A stretch of 27,956 bases of DNA from JBBQVS01 sp038211295 (lineage in GTDB: Bacteria; Chloroflexota; Ktedonobacteria; Ktedonobacterales; Ktedonobacteraceae). The position numbers were made by a program, and so were the translations under genes. Position 1 is the stretch's first letter. The number at the start of each line of letters is the position of its first letter. The stretch covers positions 1 through 27,956 of the forward strand of contig JBBQVS010000052.1 in the NCBI GenBank assembly GCA_038211295.1, given 5' to 3'. Shown here piece after piece: positions 22,234-27,956 of the stretch. The notes under the pieces are model-generated. The model did no database searches. It had not been told where the DNA came from and saw only the letters and a program-made list of their open reading frames with translations.

Positions 22234-24069
22234 ATGACGTTTACTTATTCAGTCACCGCTTTGGATTGGGCGCGTATCGCGCCCGAATTGGTTCTGGCGG
22301 CTATCACGCTCATACTTATGATGGTGGACCTGTTTTTACCGCAAACGGGAAACGGCCCACGAGATAAACATAGCGGCACGTCAAACTTTTCCGCACTACC
22401 AATCATCAGCATTGTCGGTATTCTGGGAGCTTTCGCTGCGACCATTACGCTCTTTGTTGCAGGGCCGCTTCCACAATACTCAAATGTTCTTGCGACATCG
22501 GTTCCCCATGACGCGTTCAATAATATGATTAGTGCTGACTGGGGTTCGCTCTACGGCTACCTGATTGTGTTGAGCGCGAGCTTGATGAGTGTTCTGTTCT
22601 CGCCCGCGTATCTCAAGCGGCTCAATCTTGTGCATCAGGGTGAATACTACGCTCTGTTGATGCTGGCAACTATCGGGATGCTCCTGTTGGTGGGAGCAGC
22701 GAGTTTTTTGACCGTCTTTATTGGTATCGAGATGCTCTCACTTGCCCTGTACATCCTGTGCGGCTTCGTGGCGCGACGCAAGAGTTCGCAAGAGTCGGGC
22801 ATGAAATACTTTCTGCTTAGTTCGTTCGCGTCGGCCTTCTTGCTATACGGTATCGCGCTCACCTATGGTGCGACGGGCAACACTTCGTTCGCGGGTGTGC
22901 GTGACTTTCTGAGCAATCATGGCGGGGGCGCTTTTCCGACGCACACGATGCTGCTGATTGGAATAGGACTCCTCGCGGTTGGCTTCGCTTTCAAGGTTTC
23001 GGCGATTCCGTTTCAAGCCTGGACACCTGACGTGTATCAGGGCGCACCCGCTCCGATAACCGCGTTCATGTCGGTTGGTACAAAGGCGGCGGCGATTATC
23101 GCGTTCGCACGTGTCTTTGGTATCGTCTTCGCGCGACAAAGCGGCGATTGGTTGCCTATCGTAGAGACCATCACCATTCTCACTATCATTGGTGGCAATG
23201 TGCTGGCCCTCGTACAGAGCAACCTCAAACGCCTGCTGGCCTACTCCAGCATTGCCCACGCAGGCTACCTGCTGATCGGTATTGTCTCGATGGCAATCAT
23301 TGGGGTGAGCCGTAGTGCGCCCCCTGCGGCTCTTGGTGGTAGCGTTGGTAGTGTCGGGGCAACGTTTGTAGATGCGCGTGTCACTACTGCGCTCTCTTCA
23401 ATCCTGTTCTACCTGCTCTGCTACACATTCTTGAATATGGGCGCGTTCGGTATCGCGTCGTTGTTGGAACGGGCCGACAATTCGGGCAACGATATACAGG
23501 ACTTGCGTGGCCTTTGGTATCGGCGTCCGGTGGTCGCGGGCTTCTTAGCGTTCTTCCTGTTAGGCTTAGCGGGTTTTCCCCCAATGGCGGGCTTTGCTGG
23601 TAAATATTATGTCTTTTATGCCGCGCTCAATAGCGGTCATCCAGAACTACTCATCATCGGTGTGCTGGCGAGCATCCTCGGCATGTACTACTATCTCCGT
23701 CTCATCGCTGCGATGTTTATGGAGGGTGACAGCGCGTTGGCACAGGTACTGGGCCTGGGCAACGCCCCCGCGACGGCAGGCGTTCCTGCGACACCGCGTG
23801 TTGTCCCCGCAAGTGGCTCAACAGGCAGGCTTGCAAGCTCGTCTTCGTCGTCGGCTACTGCTGTCGCGGTCAAGACACCAACGGTAGGTCTGCTGAAAGC
23901 ATCGCCCGTCGTAAGTGCTGATGTCGAGCAGGAAGCAACGGGTGGCCTGAACTGGATGACGTGGACAGGTATCGGAATTGCCGCGCTCGGTACGTTGGCG
24001 ATGGGAACGGTTCTCCCATTCTGGCTTATCGACCTCGCACAACAAGCCGCACGGTTCATGATAAAGTAA
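22234..24069 (+). CDS. nuoN: NADH-quinone oxidoreductase subunit N (antiporter-like, with a long insertion)
   Basis: The 611-residue protein is about 100 residues longer than most NuoN proteins. The core is intact: Glu166 in TM5 (FIGIEMLSLALYILCGF), Lys254 in TM7 (FAFKVSAIPFQAWTPDVYQG), Lys284 in TM8 and Lys457 in TM12 (MAGFAGKYYVFYAAL). The extra length comes from polar inserts: one near 37-54, a Gly/Ala/Ser-rich one near 360-378, and the main one at about 500-572, rich in Ala, Ser, Val and Pro with six Ser in a row, before the last helix. The start has a GAGG site 8 bases upstream. It is the last nuo gene and is followed by hairpin repeats that may end the operon. Confidence 0.95.
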   Translation: MTFTYSVTALDWARIAPELVLAAITLILMMVDLFLPQTGNGPRDKHSGTSNFSALPIISIVGILGAFAATITLFVAGPLPQYSNVLATSVPHDAFNNMISADWGSLYGYLIVLSASLMSVLFSPAYLKRLNLVHQGEYYALLMLATIGMLLLVGAASFLTVFIGIEMLSLALYILCGFVARRKSSQESGMKYFLLSSFASAFLLYGIALTYGATGNTSFAGVRDFLSNHGGGAFPTHTMLLIGIGLLAVGFAFKVSAIPFQAWTPDVYQGAPAPITAFMSVGTKAAAIIAFARVFGIVFARQSGDWLPIVETITILTIIGGNVLALVQSNLKRLLAYSSIAHAGYLLIGIVSMAIIGVSRSAPPAALGGSVGSVGATFVDARVTTALSSILFYLLCYTFLNMGAFGIASLLERADNSGNDIQDLRGLWYRRPVVAGFLAFFLLGLAGFPPMAGFAGKYYVFYAALNSGHPELLIIGVLASILGMYYYLRLIAAMFMEGDSALAQVLGLGNAPATAGVPATPRVVPASGSTGRLASSSSSSATAVAVKTPTVGLLKASPVVSADVEQEATGGLNWMTWTGIGIAALGTLAMGTVLPFWLIDLAQQAARFMIK

Positions 24070-24073
24070 TATA

Positions 24074-24142
24074 GCGTGGCTTTGCCACGCTCCCGCGTGT
24101 ATAGTAGTGGCGCGGGCAAGCCGCGCCACTACTATACACGCG
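24074..24142. repeat. GCAAG-loop palindromic element (copy 2), possible operon terminator
   Basis: Just after the nuoN stop a small hairpin GCGTGGC-TTT-GCCACGC (24074-24090) is followed by a perfect 22-bp stem. Its left arm is 24094-24115, the loop GCAAG is 24116-24120 and the right arm is 24121-24142. The arms contain GTGTATAGTAGTGGCG and its complement. The same pieces (GCGTGGC hairpin, TATAGTAGT, GCAAG loop) make up the element at 6821-6944, so this is a dispersed family. No U-run follows, so rho-independent termination is plausible but not standard. Confidence 0.8.
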
Positions 24143-24284
24143 TCATGCTTGTCCGCGCTCGCTCCCACTCCGCGCTATGCCATGCCCACTATTACGCACC
24201 CTAACATCCTCTACAGAGAACTGCAAGAATGTCGAAAGAGAAGAGCAGACATATATTCTTATCTATCTCTTTAGGAGAGCAGTT
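24143..24284. other. Spacer between the nuo operon and the secreted-protein genes
   Basis: No gene or clear promoter is seen. The first 35 bases are GC-rich and continue the style of the repeat. The end holds the AGGAGA ribosome-binding site (24273-24278) of the next gene, after an AT-rich stretch around 24249-24270. Confidence 0.5.
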
Positions 24285-25805
24285 ATGCAAAGAAAAAGCA
24301 CGTTCTTCCCCAAGCGTACCGTCCTGTACAAGAGTTTTATATACTACGCCCTGCTTGTTGTGTTACTCGCTGAAACGAGTTTCTTGCTGCCTTTTGCCTC
24401 GGCACAGGGGAGCATTTCAAACGCCGCGTCACCCTCCGCGACTATCACGCCGCAGACAACGAATGACGTGTTGCTCAATCCAGGAAAGGGGTGGGTGCTG
24501 TATGGTTCGCCTGTAAACCAGTCCGCGAGCACAATGGCCTACGCGAGCGTTGGCTATGTGCGCTATGACTGGTCGAGCATTGAGCCGAGCGAAGGGCAGT
24601 ATAACTGGTCGGTTATCGATAATGACCTTAACGCATGGGTCGCGCAAGGCAAACAATTCGCGTTCGGTGTGATGAACGCGAACAGTTCCGACGCGGTAAA
24701 GTACATCACGCCCCGCTGGGTCTTCGCTGACGGAGCGGCTTCTGTACGCTGTACAACGATTGACGGTATAATGGGTAATACAGGGATACAGTACGAGCCT
24801 GTTTGGAACGATCCGATATTCTTGCAGAAGGTGCGCGATTTCGTCACAGCTCTTGCGCGACGCTATGACAACAACCCGCACATCGCGTATATAGATGTCC
24901 GTTCGTATGGCAACTGGGGTGAGCAGCATGTCTATGGCATCACGCCCTCTATTGCCCTGTCTGCGGCTGGTGTACAGACACATATCCAAATGTATCGCAA
25001 CGCTTTTACACACACGCAGATTATCGCGCCCTGGGGTACGACAGACTATAACGGCGTCTATGATTGGGCGGTCAACAACGGCGTGGGAATGCGACGCGAC
25101 GGCATGATGGTAGACTCCGATGGCGATGAGCTGAACCGCGCACATGGGAAAACACCCTCGGTTTTCGAGTTTTATGGCAGCTATCAGTGGCTCAAGGACG
25201 AGGGATACTGGAACGGTACGCGACTGCGTAAAGAAGTGGAAAAGGGCAAACCCAGCTATATGGGTATGGGCCAATGGGACGATGACGCAAAGGTAATGCT
25301 TGCCAGTGAGCAACCACTCATTCGCGACCTCGCGAACCGCATGGGCTATCATTTTGTGCTGACGAGTGCGACGCTGCCAACAACGATTACCAGCGATCAG
25401 AGTACCACAATCAGCTTATCATGGAGCAATCAAGGTGTTACATACCTGTACAAAAACGCCCGTGTTGCAATCGCCTTGCTCGACAACACAAACAACGTTG
25501 TGCAACAGCAATGGTTCGCTGGTTCTAATCCCAGAGCGTGGGGGCCAGGGCTGACCACAACTGAACGCGCTACATTCGCCTTTAAGGGTGTAAACACTGG
25601 TGTGTACAAGCTTGCCGTTGGTCTGTTTCAGAACGCAACTGATGCCAACCCAACTTACAAAATAGGCAACGCAGGCAGAACTGCGAATGGCTGGTATATC
25701 CTTGCGAACAGTAGTATTATGCCTGCCTTATTCCATTGTCATATGCTCTTCGCATCGCAAATCTTGCCCATGAATATGTGTCAGCGCAGACGGCAATCCC
25801 TATGA
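24285..25805 (+). CDS. Secreted DUF4832-domain protein with a TIM-barrel glycosidase-like N-terminal domain
   Basis: I chose ATG 24285 because AGGAGA lies six bases upstream; the frame is open further upstream but encodes no family-like sequence there. The 506-residue product starts with a signal peptide: basic residues, a hydrophobic core, and a likely cleavage after Ala40 (PFASA-Q). The mature part begins with LLNPGKGWVLYG, typical of DUF4832-type proteins, then VRYDWSSIEPSEGQYNW, a pattern seen in GH5/GH42-like barrels. Glu213 in YGNWGEQH and Glu295 in VFEFYGSY sit where acid/base and nucleophile residues would fall, but this is inference. From about residue 354 (GYHFVLTSATLPTTIT) a beta-sandwich DUF4832 domain follows. 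The last 25 or so residues (after ILANSSI) look unlike the domain. A role in extracellular glycan binding or breakdown is likely; the substrate is unknown. Confidence 0.75.
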   Translation: MQRKSTFFPKRTVLYKSFIYYALLVVLLAETSFLLPFASAQGSISNAASPSATITPQTTNDVLLNPGKGWVLYGSPVNQSASTMAYASVGYVRYDWSSIEPSEGQYNWSVIDNDLNAWVAQGKQFAFGVMNANSSDAVKYITPRWVFADGAASVRCTTIDGIMGNTGIQYEPVWNDPIFLQKVRDFVTALARRYDNNPHIAYIDVRSYGNWGEQHVYGITPSIALSAAGVQTHIQMYRNAFTHTQIIAPWGTTDYNGVYDWAVNNGVGMRRDGMMVDSDGDELNRAHGKTPSVFEFYGSYQWLKDEGYWNGTRLRKEVEKGKPSYMGMGQWDDDAKVMLASEQPLIRDLANRMGYHFVLTSATLPTTITSDQSTTISLSWSNQGVTYLYKNARVAIALLDNTNNVVQQQWFAGSNPRAWGPGLTTTERATFAFKGVNTGVYKLAVGLFQNATDANPTYKIGNAGRTANGWYILANSSIMPALFHCHMLFASQILPMNMCQRRRQSL

Positions 25806-25950
25806 GGCACCATACATCACCCCCACAAAGCTGCTGCGTCTACGTCTTCTCTTGTGTAAGGGGTAGTAGGTTTGTTACTCATCTTGGCTACACATCGTTT
25901 AATGTCAATGAAGAGTTTGTATTCGCGCTCACCTGTTACTGAAATACAAG
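25806..25950. other. Short spacer between the two exported-protein genes
   Basis: No reading frame of note, hairpin terminator or convincing promoter is seen, so the two genes may be cotranscribed. The start of the next gene has no strong Shine-Dalgarno sequence. Confidence 0.4.
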
Positions 25951-27255
25951 ATGGGGTTCACATTGAAAATACATGGTAAAAAATTTCTCTTTTCGCTTTT
26001 GCTCTTGCTAAGCTGTATAAGCATCACTAGTTGTTCACTGTTTGGTGGGGACAACAAAGCGAGCACACCACCAACTAAAAAACCAACGTCTACGCCTATC
26101 GTCTTACACCTCACGCCGGGAGCGACATTGGGGTCAGGCACGCCCATAGTAGACCCGCAGCTTGATATGATGGTCAAGCAGACGCTTGACGATATCAACC
26201 AGTATGGCTATGGCTCCGTTGGAAAATACGGCACGGGCATTTACATCAACTGGTATCGCGACAATCCTACCAGTCAGCAAAACAAGGGCCATGACGGACA
26301 AAACGATATTCGCGCCTACGAAAACATGGTCTGGTATCAGGCTCGTCATCCAAGTGACACTACAATGAAGGCGAGCATCGCCCGCCTGCAACCAATGGTT
26401 TACGCGGAATGGGCCACAACCGCCAACTCTAAAGGCTCAACAGATCCGAAAGGCTGGATTTACTTTCTGTTCCAACGCCTGGCACAGTATGATGATAACA
26501 CCATCTGGACAAACACAATGAAGCACTGGGCTGAGTATATCGCGAAAAAGGTCGATCCAAACGTTGGCGTCGCTCATGCTGCTGTTATCAAATCGACTGG
26601 TGATAACGCCCCGAAATGCGATGATGGCTACCGCGTCGACCAATCGTTGGAGAATGGTTTAGCTCTAATCGATGCCGGCACACGGTTCAATCGACCCGAT
26701 TGGACGCAGATAGGAACACAGGAAGTAGATACCGTAACAAAGCAGACGTTCGTCACCAAATATAACCTGTTTGCGCGTATCTATTGTCAAGGAAAAATCT
26801 GGGACTGGGAAGCCAAAGGCGGCGAGATTGGGCAGGAGACGGACGCATTACTCAAGGTAGGCTTTTACACACACAATAACGCGTACCTCGACCTCGCGAA
26901 AAAGATACTCGATGCTGCGGCAGACCCGAACGTCGGCCTGCGTGATACTACAGGTGATGGCATTCACTTCAAACTCATGCTTGATTCTGGCAAGGTTGAT
27001 AACAGTCGTAAAGAAATGCGTCAATTGCATATTCTACAATCCGTGCATGAAGCAAACGCGATTTTCAACAACCGCTATGCGGACTTCGAGAAAAGCTTGA
27101 TTACCGTTACGAAGAAATCGTTTTTTCCGGGGCCAGTTGCCGGCTGGATGTATGAAGTCACACCCGACTATCAACTGTACAAAGGCACCGAAAATTGGAT
27201 CAGTACAGAAGCTTCCGCCATTGCGATGGAGTCAATTCAGACGTTGATTGGTTAG
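25951..27255 (+). CDS. Lipoprotein resembling six-hairpin (alpha/alpha-toroid) glycosidases
   Basis: The 434-residue product starts with a basic stretch and a strong hydrophobic core (FLFSLLLLLSCISITSC). Two Cys could be the lipidated residue: Cys28 (ITSC), which I favour, or Cys22 (LLSC). A Thr/Pro/Lys-rich linker (about 37-65) follows, as in lipoproteins that hold a domain away from the membrane. The rest is alpha-helical with regularly spaced helical repeats, many Trp and Tyr, and segments such as GTGIYINWYRD, RVDQSLENGLALIDAG, DWEAKGGEIGQETDALLKVG and TENWISTEASAIAMESI. These recall six-hairpin glycosidases, but I cannot name a family. It is probably anchored on the outer face of the cytoplasmic membrane. 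It lies 145 bp after the DUF4832 gene and likely works with it. A strong hairpin follows the stop. Confidence 0.6.
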   Translation: MGFTLKIHGKKFLFSLLLLLSCISITSCSLFGGDNKASTPPTKKPTSTPIVLHLTPGATLGSGTPIVDPQLDMMVKQTLDDINQYGYGSVGKYGTGIYINWYRDNPTSQQNKGHDGQNDIRAYENMVWYQARHPSDTTMKASIARLQPMVYAEWATTANSKGSTDPKGWIYFLFQRLAQYDDNTIWTNTMKHWAEYIAKKVDPNVGVAHAAVIKSTGDNAPKCDDGYRVDQSLENGLALIDAGTRFNRPDWTQIGTQEVDTVTKQTFVTKYNLFARIYCQGKIWDWEAKGGEIGQETDALLKVGFYTHNNAYLDLAKKILDAAADPNVGLRDTTGDGIHFKLMLDSGKVDNSRKEMRQLHILQSVHEANAIFNNRYADFEKSLITVTKKSFFPGPVAGWMYEVTPDYQLYKGTENWISTEASAIAMESIQTLIG

Positions 27256-27272
27256 CAAGACAATGTCTTGTT

Positions 27273-27331
27273 ACACAAAGAGACGCGCCTTGATCGGTAA
27301 GGGCGCGTCTCTTTGTGTAATAAAACTTTTT
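27273..27331 (+). terminator. Hairpin terminator after the lipoprotein gene
   Basis: A perfect 17-bp stem (27273-27289 with 27302-27318) encloses a 12-base loop and is followed by AATAAAACTTTTT, giving a short U-run. It lies between two converging genes; on the minus strand it immediately follows the DUF4177-like gene, so it may act in both directions. A short palindrome, CAAGACAATGTCTTG, lies just upstream. Confidence 0.85.
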
Positions 27332-27632
27332 ATACGGACTCTACGTTTGGCCCACTGGTTGGTGGCACTTCAGGAGTCGGCTGTTGTGTGGTCGCAGCGG
27401 GTGCTGGCTCCGCGTAATCGCTCTCTTGAGCCGCACGTTTGAAGGTGTAGTACGCGGAGTTTGAGGTTAGGGACTGAATGCCTACAAGCTCCCAACCGTC
27501 GCGTCCCAGACCGTTCATATAACGGCGGGCAAAGGTGCTGCGCCGCTCGTCGCCAATCAATGTTTCAAGTCCCTCGCAGGAGATACGCCCGCGATAGTCA
27601 ATGTAGACCACTTTGTATGCCCACTGACTCAT
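27330..27632 (-). CDS. Small DUF4177-like protein with a disordered C-terminal tail
   Basis: The 100-residue protein starts MSQWAYKVVYIDYRGRI and contains LGRDGWELVGIQ followed by a strand ending YYTFKR. This W-Y-K ... DGWELV ... FKR pattern is the DUF4177 pattern, a small alpha/beta domain of unknown function. Residues after about 72 are rich in Pro, Thr, Ala and Glu and look disordered. The ATG at 27632 has a good AGAGGAGC site eight bases upstream. It runs against the lipoprotein gene and shares its terminator region. I cannot assign a role. Confidence 0.7.
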   Translation of the reverse strand: MSQWAYKVVYIDYRGRISCEGLETLIGDERRSTFARRYMNGLGRDGWELVGIQSLTSNSAYYTFKRAAQESDYAEPAPAATTQQPTPEVPPTSGPNVESV

Positions 27633-27956
27633 GCTATTTGCTCCTCTTTTTCAATCCCTTTTCAATCCCTACAGGTATTCTTACTGACGAACTCTACCGG
27701 AGAAGACCCTCGAAGCCATATACGATGGCATCGTCCACATACATAACCGCTTCTTTGTGTGTCGCGCAATCGCGCCTCGCTCGCAGGATAACGGTACACA
27801 GGTCGGATCACATATGCGAAAATCTAACGCTACACTGGGTTCCACAGTCAATGTAGTGCCAACCCCAGGCCCTCTACCAGCAGGTTCCTCTGCACGTTGA
27901 TAGTATAGCCGCGATTGGCTCACGGAACACCGCCAGTTCCACCAGTTTATTTAGCA
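27633..27956. other. Right-edge region without a recognisable gene
   Basis: The 324 bp hold two direct copies of TTTCAATCCCT (27649-27669) just upstream of the DUF4177-like gene, which may affect its expression. A minus-strand frame ending at 27681 is open back past 27923 to near the right edge. Its predicted peptide is rich in Arg, Cys and Ser with no family pattern, so I do not call it a gene. A decayed gene or the upstream region of a gene beyond the edge is possible. Confidence 0.4.

Noticed and set aside
24177..24284. Upstream extension of the DUF4832 protein by 36 residues
   Set aside because: The ATG at 24285 has a strong AGGAGA site and starts a normal signal peptide, which the extension would bury.
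27690..27780. Minus-strand peptide containing YVDDAIVYG, similar to a reverse-transcriptase YxDD motif
   Set aside because: The frame is only about 37 codons long and has none of the other reverse-transcriptase motifs, so the match is likely chance.
27681..27923. Minus-strand open frame at the right edge
   Set aside because: There is no recognisable domain or convincing ribosome-binding site, and the composition is unlike neighbouring genes.

Overview
The window looks like a chromosomal segment of a free-living, respiring bacterium of moderate GC. The best guess is a Chloroflexota member of the Ktedonobacteria type. The reasons are a complete 14-gene complex I operon, a lipoprotein with a Thr/Pro linker, a secreted DUF4832-type protein, a cytochrome P450, and many short palindromic repeats between genes. 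This placement is inference from gene content, not from a marker gene. No rRNA, tRNA, CRISPR array, transposase or phage gene is visible.

Layout. (1) Positions 1-2899, leftward: a fatty-acid initiation and elongation operon, accC - fabF - accB, with accB cut by the left edge. (2) Positions 3081-6653, rightward: three tightly packed genes for a family III CoA-transferase/racemase, an M20 metallopeptidase and a class I/II aminotransferase. Regions 1 and 2 diverge from a 181-bp spacer holding a plausible promoter on each strand. (3) Positions 6654-7005: a gene-free spacer built almost wholly of repeats (39-bp tandem repeats, an inverted-repeat element, 17-bp tandem repeats). (4) Positions 7006-8514, leftward: a cytochrome P450. 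(5) Positions 8797-24069, rightward: nuoABCDEFGHIJKLMN in canonical order, with C and D as separate genes and all Fe-S ligand motifs present, including the extra N7 cluster of NuoG. (6) Positions 24070-24284: a repeat-bearing spacer with a perfect 22-bp stem. (7) Positions 24285-27255, rightward: a secreted TIM-barrel-like DUF4832 protein and a lipoprotein resembling six-hairpin glycosidases, ended by a strong hairpin terminator. (8) Positions 27330-27632, leftward: a small DUF4177-like protein. The rest to the right edge has no recognisable gene.

How the genes work together. The nuo genes encode the proton-pumping NADH:quinone oxidoreductase: NuoEFG take electrons from NADH, NuoBCDI pass them to quinone, and NuoAHJKLMN form the membrane arm. 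The acc/fab genes supply malonyl-CoA and elongate acyl-ACP. The CoA-transferase, peptidase and aminotransferase probably serve one catabolic route whose substrate cannot be read from sequence. The two exported proteins probably act on extracellular or surface glycans.

The most unusual observations are these: a Gly in NuoL where the antiporter-like subunits carry a conserved TM5 Glu; a roughly 70-residue low-complexity insertion in NuoN; and two families of short palindromic repeats in the intergenic spacers, one lying inside the nuo operon. I found no convincing new defence or mobile system.
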